Shown: piece after piece, positions 48,159-58,905 of the stretch
How the letters are laid out: each line of letters begins with the position of its first letter
How positions within the stretch are numbered: position 1 is the stretch's first letter
Source of the DNA: Warburgia ugandensis
Lineage: Eukaryota; Streptophyta; Magnoliopsida; Canellales; Canellaceae
NCBI GenBank assembly: GCA_035236585.1
Contig: CP141135.1
Location: 7,846,001 to 7,910,000, forward strand
Length of the DNA stretch: 64,000 bases
Reading direction: 5' to 3'
Notes under the pieces: generated by a model
What the model saw: the letters and a program-made list of their open reading frames with translations, nothing else
The model's database searches: none
What the model was told of the DNA's origin: nothing
Made by a program: the position numbers and the translations under genes

Positions 48159-51100
48159 CCAGATTCCAAGATGAAGTGCTATCTACAAACCAGTAGAGCG
48201 ACTGGTACTGCTATCTAAAATAACCGAAGAAAGCTAGAAATCAACATGATCAAGCTACTACAAAGCAAATAGCAACAAAAAAACCCCTAACATATGCAAA
48301 ATTACTTATACAAATGCAATGCTACCAATGAGAATGCAAAACTATGGACTAATCTACATTACCAAGGTTCTATATGGGTCTCACTTGGTTACTAGTTTAA
48401 AGGCAATCAATCAAGTTGATTGACATCACACCAGCCCATATTTCAACAATCTCTATTAGATTGTGTTACTTTAAGCGATAAATAGCAAAAATTAAGGTAA
48501 AAACTGTCATTCTAGGAAAGTACAAATGAGCCATGTTGTTGATTGATGAAATGAAGATGCATGTTGGACAGGTCTCCAACTGTTTGTGCTTGTATTTTGT
48601 AGTAACTGTAAATTAAATGCAAAGGGGAGCTGGATCAATGGTGAAATGCTGCAAGGCATGCACGGGGTTGCCTCTAATTTGCCGACAGATAAAAATGGCT
48701 ATATGCTGTGGCTCGTTGTCCTCTATGTATCGATGATTGAGGATGTCGATTATAACCAGTGATCAAAGTCAAAATCGCCGTAAGGAGGGTTCTCAGTCAC
48801 TCAAATTTGTACAACCCACTCCAAGATTCACTCGACTAGCTTGACTCTAGCCCATTCTCACTTGTCTGTCGCAGATCTCCCTTCTCACCTAGGATGAAGA
48901 TCAAGATGTAGAAACAACATTTCTCGCAATGCTAGATCTCAATCTTCGACTAAGGGTGAAGAAGAACAATCAGTCAAGGTTATGACAAATCGATCCTTTT
49001 TCATTTTGGAGCCCTTTATATGGAAATTGGGCTCCTTAATGGATGCTAAAGTCGATTTGGCAACATGGTGATTCGTTGGATGCTCTTATGTTCATGGCTA
49101 AGTAATCAAAGAATGATGGCCTCTCTTATCTGCATTTTGATGTAGGACATAATAGCTCGTGAGCTTCTTGACATAATGGCCTATGAACCTCTATAAGCAT
49201 GATGACCCATAAGCCCATGAGTTGAGTCTAAATCAAGAAGGTTCTAAAGGATAGATCATTATATGTAGAGTATTCTAACTTATAGTCGAAAAGGAGTAGA
49301 TGGCTCTAGGTCATACAGAATTCTAGTTATGTCCTAGAGTCTTCTTTCTAGATCTATAAATAGGCACATAAACCTATAGGTGAGACATTAGAGATTGATT
49401 CAAATTCTTTTTCCTTTAAGTAGAATTGCTTTCTCTCTTTGAGTAAGTTCTTTCTTCTTGCCTCGTGGATTTAAAGTTCTTTTCTACTACACCCTCTTCG
49501 TCATTTAAATTCTCCAAATGAGCAGCTTTCTTCTTCACATATTAGAAAATAAGAATGCCATGTGTAAACTTGCTTGGATAAGAGAGTACCCTTTTAAGGC
49601 GTGCGTTGCATGAGATATGGTAACTTATCTCTATAGCCAGTGACAATGGCTAGAGAGAGTCTCTGATATTCAACGCATGATGGGCAAAGAGGGTGACTCT
49701 GGTTCGTATGATGGTGAACTCGAGCACATGATCTACATTAGTTGCGCTTGAGACAGTGGACTTGATCATATGACATTGTTTAGCTGGTAGACAGGCTTTG
49801 TATATGAGCTTTTTGAGTAACAGAGATGGGCTTGATCTTGGTTTAGATGCTTGCCTGCAGATGGAAGAGTGTCTCCTCTGTAGTGGGCACCAACCTTTAG
49901 TCTCCTGAGTTTACAAAATCAGTCTGAAACCCGTTGTTTGGGCGTGTGGGATCGTTGCTTTTGTCGTGCTTAGTGGACGTGGGACTCAGTGCACGGGAGC
50001 ACCTATGTGACTGCCTTCTAGCAATGTTGTCGAATGTTAGATATCTGCAAAAAAAAAAGATTATTCTAAATAAAATGAGGGTGTACATATGGATTTCATC
50101 TTGACTGCCTTTAACTCTATGTAGATTCAAGTTTTATGTTGTAACCACGAGAGGGTTCAACTAGTTAGAAAGCTACAACGTATATTCATGGTGAATACGT
50201 GTGAATACTACCCCAGAACTTGTGCCTTAACAAGCAAATTGAAACTATATTAACTATGGGTACCATTCTTTTACGATACTATAGCAACTTTAATGTGAGC
50301 CTACACATGCTTGGTTACTGTTTTGTACTCTTATCTTTGAGGTCTTAGGTTTTTCATCACAAAATAACAAAGAGATACTCTTATCTTTGAGGTCTTACTT
50401 GGCACATGTAACAAAATGATTTGGGATTTTGCCATTGATGAGACTCAGTCTGACCTTTAATCGTATAAAGCATTGTAGGTATACCTCTAAACTTTGAGCT
50501 ATAATGTGACTTCAAATTGAAATTAAGAACTACATATCTTGTCTGGAAATATGCTTGGTTGCAGGTTAAGCTCACTTTCTTCTTTGGCTAGAGATTAGAT
50601 TCAGGAGAAGCTGTAAGTAATTTGCTATTAGTAACTCTTCGCAACTATCCAAAATAAAATAAAATTATATAGGTGGGATGGTCATATGGCTGTTGACTTG
50701 ATGGAAGAGATCGGTTGGTCTTTCATCGACATACATGTCTAGCTCGTAAGAATAATTACGATAGAACTACTAGAATATTGAAGTTGCTGTAGGTCTTTTG
50801 TTTAGGAAGACCAATTCATTCCTTTCCCTCCACTCCAGCCATCCAAGATAGCAGAAGCCATTAACAAGTAGGTCCCTGATTCTGCCTGTTTGGTTGCAGA
50901 AGTAAACAATAGTGTGAAGTGTTTGATCATGGATTATCACACAATTTTTTCTAGACAGGTCTAAGTTTGTAACACCTATAGATCCTACGAAAAGAATCCA
51001 CTTTTCTTTATTTATCTTAGGCAAGGAGGAGGCAATGTGCTTCTCAGGATCTCCTAAGCAATGTTGATGGTCCACGATCGGCAGATGGTGAGGTCCTTAT

Positions 51101-51172
51101 GTCATTGCATTGATGAGAGAGTCTAAAAAGTATTAGAAATGGACGGGTTATAAATTTTAACAAACTATAGAT
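48159..51172. other. intergenic sequence with a possible decayed LTR
   Basis: At about 49120-49560 a sequence with CTATAAATAGGCAC (49350-49363), preceded by short conserved-looking promoter-like DNA and followed by T-rich sequence, resembles the U3-R part of a plant LTR. No partner LTR or internal region is seen. The rest shows nothing recognisable. Confidence 0.25.
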
Positions 51173-51334
51173 GGGGAGTATTGGCGCAACAATTGCATAT
51201 AACCTAGAGGTCATAAGTTTTAGGTGTGAAAATAGCCTCTTGCAAGAATACAATGAAAGGTTGCATACTACAGACCCTCCGCCTTCTCCAGACCTCACAT
51301 ACGTGGGAGCTTTTCGGACTGGGCTACCCTTTTT
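51173..51334 (+). mobile_element. Au-type SINE, diverged full-length
   Basis: The element runs from GGGGAGTATTGGCGCAAC through GAGGTCATAAGTTTTAGG, ATAGCCTCTTGCAAGAATAC and GGTTGCATACTACAGACCC to GGGCTACCCTTTTT. Target duplications are not visible. Confidence 0.78.
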
Positions 51335-53320
51335 ACTCAAATTTTAATATGCTAGAATAATCTAAATCACATGCTTTTTTATACTACAAGCCTCAAGGTG
51401 GATGAATGAAATGAACAAGTTTGATCTCACAAAGTAGGCTCCACAAAATGCGACCGCACCTCACATATGGTTGATTTAGCATTCCTCATCTAATTAATCC
51501 CTCTTTACACATTACACAATTGTTATCCTCATATGTTTACTCTCTTGCCAAGAAAATTAGCTTTTAAATAGCCGTATTGAGTGAATAGCCAAATTTGCTT
51601 GAGCAAAAAGCATCTGAGGCTCAAATTGGTTGGTGATCTAAACCATTCATCTATGGCCCACAACTTAATGCACCCCATATTTCAAACATTTTTCTGCATT
51701 TTATATCCAAATATGTTGTCTACGTGTGTTATTAATTGATCCAGTTTAAATGTATTAAGACATGTACAAACATCTCACAACATCACGAGCATAAGATCCA
51801 TGTTTAGGCCCTGACAAGTAGCATAGATCACTATCTTTTATTAATGTACTTTGCTTCTCAACTTACATGCTATACTTTTCCTGATCTTTTCCTCAACTCA
51901 ACAAAATTTCAACTGTCTTTAAGGGATTTTTTCTCCAGACCAAACTCTGTAGCAACAGCTAGAAGTTCATGTTATAACTATTACCTTGTGGAGAACTAAA
52001 AAAATTTCTAAAGATGATGATTAAAAAATCTTTACCAATTTGAGGGTTAAGATCATCCAATGGAGAAAATTTTTGGTCTTACTGGTAACAATGAACATTA
52101 TTTAATCAAGCAAATCAAACTAGTCCTTCAGGTTAGGAAATCCACTTCAAGGCTTGTCTTCCTATAAGCTCTCTGCTATTTCCAAGACCCTACTTGTGAT
52201 TGGGGTGGTTACTTCGGTACTCCAACAGAAAAAGAAATTCTCTCCCTTGAGAAGAACATTGGAGATCCTTTCTCCATCTGCAACTGCTTTCAGAAGATAG
52301 CTAGAAGGACTTTTCTGATCTTATTCCTATCTGGGTGTTTCTTTTCTTTGAATATATTATCATGGGTCAGTGCATTTGTAGCTGATCTAAGTCCAGAAAA
52401 GGATGGGAGGAACCTGAATCAGAGACAACTGGGTGTTTGGGTTTGACAAAGGAGCACAGATCAAGATTATACTTACTAAGAAGGTGTATTGTCATGCTCT
52501 TATGTTGGCACAAGTATGGCAAGGATTAGGCAAGGAAAAAGAGTGAAAAGGGAAGGGGTAATCAGAAAGCTTTTTATTTTGGGGGGTTGGATTGTGTATT
52601 GCAAGGCTGGACCTGTTATAGATGATTGTGAAATTCATGAATGAATTCTTTACTGGTTGTTAATGTATGTGCATGTTAAGGATGTGAAGAGTAGATCATA
52701 CAAGTGGGGATGCTTATTTGCTGATTGATGCTGTTTATTTGTTAGGCCTTGTTATGGATGAATTAATTGTTCGCGACCTTTCTTCCCCATTGATGCTAAG
52801 TCATTGATTTGTGGAGGTTTGCTAAAAAAATTTGATTTTTAATATTTCCTTCAAGGCAACAAATTGGAAACTTACTAAGAGATTAAGTTGAATTTTGGAG
52901 CATGCATGGCTCCTCTTATCATGTCCTGGGAGAAAAAATGGTTTGGTTCATTAGAAAGCCCTATAGTTATACTTTTGCCCTACTCTTTCTTACTACCAGT
53001 AGAATTTGGGAGTTCATCATGTGACAACCTATTCTTTTTATTTATTTTTAATCTTTGTTACTCTCAAATTTTAATTATTTATTTGAAATGGTATGTTTTG
53101 ACAATGAGACTCCTTAATTAGGTAGCTTTTACATGGTATTTGAATTACAGTGATTTATTACTAGAAGTACTTGTGCTTGCAAATTGTTAACATTGGGGCT
53201 ACATTTTATACATGCCATGAAAGTTTCCTCCATTCCCTAAGCTTAATTACAATTGTTTTTTGTAGTGAGAAAATGGATGGATAATAAAGATTATAAAGAA
53301 CAATAGTAAAATCTCCAACA
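51335..53320. other. intergenic sequence, nothing recognised
   Basis: AT-rich DNA; no gene or repeat can be supported. Confidence 0.3.
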
Positions 53321-53843
53321 TGTCATGGACTTGTATTGCAAGGCCTGTGACTAAGGCCCATGACTCCAAAGGAGGCTTGCTTAACTCATGGCCTTGGCCT
53401 AAGGGACTTAGGCCCGTTGTTGAAGATCCATGGAATAAGGCTTGATTCTTGAAATCCTGGTTTCTAGAAGAATTCTTGTAAATATCTAAAAAGAGCTAAA
53501 CTTGGTTATTTATATAGAGAGTTCTAGAATGGTCTTAAACTATTAGATAGTTAACACATGTAATAATCCTAGCCATCCATTGAGAAGGTAGATGGAATAG
53601 AGCAAATATAAATAGGGGTTAGCTCCTCATTTGTAATCAGATTACTCAAATGAGTTCAAGTAAGGGATAACAGGTTCTCTTTAGGCAAGTCTCATTTCTG
53701 AGTTCCTCTCGTTGCTTTAGTTGGTGAGTGAGTGTAACCATAACAAGTGAGAGTGGGAGTTAAAGGTTGACTTGTGCTTTGCAAAAGAGCTGCACACAAT
53801 TGCCTCATGGGTTTAGCAAAGGTGAAATTACGACCTCGTGTCA
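53321..53843 (+). mobile_element. putative solo LTR, same family as 61862-62473
   Basis: The segment starts TGTCATGGACTTGTATTGCA and ends near CCTCGTGTCA. Shared with the element at 61862-62473, read in that element's own orientation, are GACTAAGGCC, AAAGGACTTAGG-like, GTTCTAGAATGGTCT-like, CCATCCATTGAGAAGGT-like and the promoter TATAAATAGGGG (53607-53618). No partner LTR, primer binding site or coding region is adjacent. The flanks do not show a clean target duplication, so the right boundary is approximate. Confidence 0.6.
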
Positions 53844-54780
53844 AGCATCTACAAATGGAGTTTAAGACCATCCAAGGAGGAGAGTTTTAGGAAATTGATC
53901 TAGCATGTAGAATATGGCCCAAAAGCAAATGCTTCCAATGAACTAAGCCCTCTACATGAGGAATAGCCCCCCTCCTACCCTTAGGGGCAAAAGACGCCTC
54001 CAAAAGTAGCTCATCTCCATCCCAAAGTGTAAGTGCAAATCCATCCTCAAAGTGATGCTAATAGGCAATCAGTATTTGCACTCAAGTTAATCAAGAAAAT
54101 AAATTATTTTATGGTGAACACTCACATTTACACACCCCCACCCTTAGCAACCTTGAATTGGAGATCTTTATGATTGAGCCTCTTGTGCCCCAACATGATT
54201 GAGCTGTCACTCTTGTGCCACTACACTGCACTCACACACCAATTGCAAAATACACATTTAGATACCATATTTTCTCTATTAGTTAATAATGTTTACAATA
54301 AATTTGCAAAATACATTTGGCCCCTTATTAGGTCTGATATTGTAATGAGTGGTTGTATATTCGAGCTACTTTTCCATGCCTTTTTTGAAGATTGAAGAAA
54401 CTAGCAGTCAATAGAATTTTCCTAATCCTCCCTTTCACTGAAGAACATTCAATTCTTCATGCCTCTTAGTGCTCAAAGAGGATCATGGTAGATTGGTTAG
54501 GAAAAGTAAAAAAGCATTTATTTTCACTATTCTAGAAATAGAGAAAGAAAAAGATTATATATAATTAAAAAAATCATAACTGACTAGAAAGGGTCTATCG
54601 CTGTTGGAAAGGGTTTGTGCTATAATTGTAATGAAAATTTTACTCAAGTCAAGGTTATGAGGAACTACAATTGTTTCTACTTGAAAATGATGCCAAGAAA
54701 GAAGTTGAGGATGAATCTAAGGCTGCAATTGGGTGGTACAATGAGAGAGTGCCTATTATAATTTGTGTATTGGGTAAGCG
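53844..54780. other. intergenic sequence, nothing recognised
   Basis: No gene or repeat can be supported. Confidence 0.3.
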
Positions 54781-54911
54781 GGTTCAAGGAATCGAAACAG
54801 CCTCTTGCAAAATGTAAGATAAGGTTGCGTAATATTAACCCTTATGGTTTGCTCCTTCCCCAAACCTTGCATATGTGGGAGCTTCGTGCACTAGGACTGC
54901 CTTTTCTTTTA
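54781..54911 (+). mobile_element. Au-type SINE, 5'-truncated, with short target duplication
   Basis: The element begins at GGTTCAAGGAATCGAAACAG, which is the B-box region. It contains AGCCTCTTGCAAAATG and ends GGAGCTTCGTGCACTAGGAC then TGCCTTTTCTTT. The octamer ggtaagcg flanks it at 54773-54780 and 54912-54919. Confidence 0.82.
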
Positions 54912-56077
54912 GGTAAGCGAGTATTGTACATGTGTAAAAGCAGCAATAGATGTGCAGGGAATGAATGCTTTATAAGAAGTGACATATGCACATCGTTCCT
55001 AATTCTTTTTCCTTATTTTTTTTGCTTAGAATAGCTTTAATATTGAGCCCAATATGAGCGTTTCTATATGGGAGATTTTAACCCATCAAGTTGGGTTTAA
55101 AACCATAAATAGGCATAAAATTTTAGGACTTGAGATCTAGTACTTCTTCACTTCTAAGGTCATCCATCTCTTTATCCAGTTTCCTAGTAAAAATACTTTC
55201 TAAATATTATGCCACTCTTGAAATTTATTATTTCAGAATTGGTATAGATAGTGTTGATAGTAATACTACGAGTGCATCCTAGTTCCATGGTGGGACCTAC
55301 CTTTGGTTGATCAAATCCATCCATTTGATTTTTTTGGCTTTGAATATCTTGTATCCTATATATCTAGGTCATTGGAAATTTAAACATCTTAAAACTATGC
55401 ATCTTGATTGTTGGTGCATATTGTTCTTTAAACATTGTTTTTCTTTGTCCATGTTTGGTGTGATCAAAAGTATATATTTTTATATTCTAATCTCATCCAA
55501 CCTTCATTGTTTTTGGAGTAATAGTTATCCAAAATCAAAGAAATAGGATGAATGTGTCTGACCAACCAAATGTTGGCCGAATCATGTGAATTACCAATTT
55601 AGTGGACAATATTTTCTCCGTATCAATTATAGTACTCAACTCACTATTCTTCCAATAAGGGGTTAGTGCATACAAATTGAGATTTCAAAACGTTATTATT
55701 TTTAAAACTTTAAGCAATATGGGCATGAAATTTTACATGGTTTTTGAATATTTTATAGTTCATAATATCAAGTTTCAAAATGCATGTCAAAGATATACCA
55801 ATGTCTTGATGCTTCATTCTTTGGCAATAAATATTATTAATTATTGAGTCATGATATTTTCACATGCTAAAGCCATTGTCTTACTTTTAGACACTGGGTT
55901 CTTTTTCTCTCTCTTGGATCTTACCTATTCATTTTGTTTGGCCTCCCATGTTTATCCTCATCATAAAAAGTCAAACTAAGCGGATGTCTCTAGCAACTTT
56001 GTTTTTTATATTTTAAATATCAACACTCAAGATTTAAACTTCAAAGAAACACATGCTACAAAGTATTTGAATGCAGT

Positions 56078-56079
<2 letters not shown>
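54912..56079. other. intergenic sequence, nothing recognised
   Basis: AT-rich; no gene or repeat can be supported. Confidence 0.3.

Positions 56080-56140
<61 letters not shown>
56080..56140. repeat. (GT)30 microsatellite
   Basis: An uninterrupted run of about 60 bases of alternating GT. Confidence 0.95.
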
Positions 56141-56143
<3 letters not shown>

Positions 56144-58756
56144 TTAAAGAAGTTCAAACAAGATGAGACAATTAGATCTTCCTCAAATTATGAATTTTTT
56201 TAATAAAAATCCATAATATGAAAATAAGACACTTGAAAAGTGTTTGAAAATAACATGATTCCTACTTACATTAATTACTTGGAGGCCCATTGTAGAACAA
56301 TGCACTTTATGAGGGCCCATCATTTCCTTTTGATTATACCCATGTTCTTAAGTATAACCCTCGTCATCGAGTAATTTACCTTGGATTGTTCTCTCCTGAG
56401 TAACATGATATAAAACATACATAAATACATGCACACAAATATGTATACATATAAAACCAAAAAAGGAGAGCAACTACAATATAAAAAGAGTGGAACTAAG
56501 GCTATCAATTGGTTGGGAATTGGATATACCTACTTCATTATCCAGATCACTGGGAACCCTAATTAGTTTAGATCCCATAAAAAAATCCTTTGTATCTTGT
56601 GCTTGATGTTCAAATTTCATTCATTCAGACTCTGATTGTTTTTTTGATGATCTCCAATATAATACATGAAAAGAGTAGAAATACTTACTATCGTAAAAAT
56701 AAGTGGCACAAGAATGCCAGGTAAGTGAATCATTGATGTATAATTGCTTGGTTATACACAATAATTTATAAAGTTATGTCCATGTGGCGTAGCTTTTTTG
56801 TTGGTGGTACTCATGTTCCATTTAAGGCTTCTATGTTGTAGGAGAGTTTGATCTACTATATGTAGTGGTGTTACAGACCATCAACTTTTCTAGCTTTGAG
56901 AGATAAACACAAGGACTTCTTGAGGTATTTTCATTGCATTTTTTTTTAAGGAAAATAGTTATGGACATGGCAAAAACATGGATGTCCATAGGTGATTACA
57001 AACCTAAAAAATTACTAAAGCCTTGTCTGTTGACATTGAGGAAGGATCTGCTACAAAAAAATAAGATTTCTATTGAGAGAAGATTTCCATGATAAAACTT
57101 GAATTTTTAGAGAGAGAGAATGATAAGTTTTTGTTAGTTTATGTCTCTCATTTCTCTATTCTTTCCCATTGTGAAGTCTTTTTGGCTATAAATCATTTTA
57201 TAATATGAGGCCATTCATGAAAATTTTCTAGGCTCAAACAACACCACACAAAACTTTTGTGATGCCAACTTTGACATTATATCCCTCATTTATGCTAATT
57301 AGATTTTTCAGCTCATTCCACCAATACTTGAATTTCTTATAGCTCAAAATCATGATTGAAATATTGTAAGTATTGCCTGCATACATTGAAAACCCCAAAG
57401 AAAACCCCAATTAATATCATCATTTTATTCATTTCACTTGATTTCACCAATACTTAATTCTAGATTGTCTATTTAATTTTTACAAAAAAGTATACTTATC
57501 TCCCTTAAACTATCATTTTAAAACACTTTAACCTATAAACTACTATTCCAATAGTTGTCTCTGAATTATTAAAAATTTTCAGCCATTACTCTTGTTGATG
57601 ATGTTAGTTTTAGTTTACTGTTTTCTTTATTTTTGTAATTTTTATTAAAAGTAAATTAAGAAGAGATAAAAGAAGGGCCAAAGCTGAAAGAGAGTAACTA
57701 GGTAAACAAGTTTCTGAAATTACCTACCAAACACACCATTGTGTTTTTCGTAACAAATAAACAGATACCAAAAATAGTCTTACCAAATAACACAGTTGTT
57801 TTTCAGAAACATATATTTGATAACAGCTTATTATGTAACAAACTTATCATATAACGACTTATAGGATTAAGTGTTGCCAATCAGTACCTAAGTTTATGGG
57901 CTCTCGAATCATGTCTGCAAGCATTCCATTCAATAAAAAGACGAGGTACGGATCCTTAGTGCCATTGAGAGCACGCATACCTTTATCCATAATGAGCTTT
58001 TAAGTCATCTTCGTTGTCAAAATATTTGATTATTAAGAAGAATAAGTTGTTTGGTGATGAAAAGGGAGTATTGGCGTATGTCAAGATTGTACACAGTATA
58101 GAGGTGTATTGCCATAGACATGACCATAGACTCAGATAATAAAGGCTAATTAGAAGCTGTCTAGCCTAGATTTAAGAACCGAGAGAATAGTTTCTTTGCT
58201 TAGTAAATAAATAAATAGATAGAAAGGAAGAAGGGGGAGGAGAAGGGAAATTTCAGATTCTGTCGGGCTTAGTCGGTTAATAATAAGATAAACCCAGCCT
58301 GGTTTGAAATAAAAATCTGACCAAGGCCCGATTAACTGGCAGCCTAGGTATTTGAAGGCTCGGAATCAGATTGGACTTGAGTTGTTAAAACCAGCCAAAT
58401 CTAGAAAGCGTTCAACGCAACAAGAAAAGATGTAACACTTGGATCTTTCCTCCTGCAATACCAACTGAGACGATATGGGCGCCATTTTTCTAATACTAAT
58501 TTTCTTGTTCACAGAGTTATGATTGCTTTCACCCCAAGCCTGATTTCCCTAAGCAGCAAGTGGGACCATTTGAATAAGAAAGGCTGAAAAGCCCAAATGG
58601 AACTGGCCCATTTCGGTTCACCCGGGTTCACCAGCCACGGCTTGATTCTGCTTGATTCCAAAAAAATGGCCAGCGGCCTTCGACAGCTAGAAATGTGAGC
58701 GGATCTCTTCAATTAGAGACGAACCAAAGATCGATACATCCAATGTCTTCCTCTAA
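56141..58756. other. intergenic sequence upstream of the transporter gene
   Basis: AT-rich until about 58250. The last 500 bases have higher GC and would include the transporter promoter, but no TATA box can be assigned with confidence. Confidence 0.3.
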
Positions 58757-58885
58757 GAATCCACACCTGAATCACTAACAAACATCTCTCTCGAAGAATC
58801 CACACCTTGAATCACTACCCAAACATCTCTCTCTCTCTCTCAAAATCCAAACCTTGAATCACTAACGGAACAACTCTCTCTCACT
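58757..58885 (+). repeat. short tandem repeat in the transporter 5' leader
   Basis: Three diverged units of about 45 to 50 bases share AATCCACACCTTGAATCAC, then TAACAAACATCTCTCTC. They end just before the CT-rich stretch that precedes the ATG. They probably lie in the 5' UTR. Confidence 0.7.
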
Positions 58886-58905
58886 CTTTCCGATTTGTGG
58901 GGAAG

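Noticed and set aside
56080-56140. Possible CRISPR or satellite array
   Set aside because: It is a simple GT dinucleotide run. No spacer-repeat structure exists anywhere in the window.
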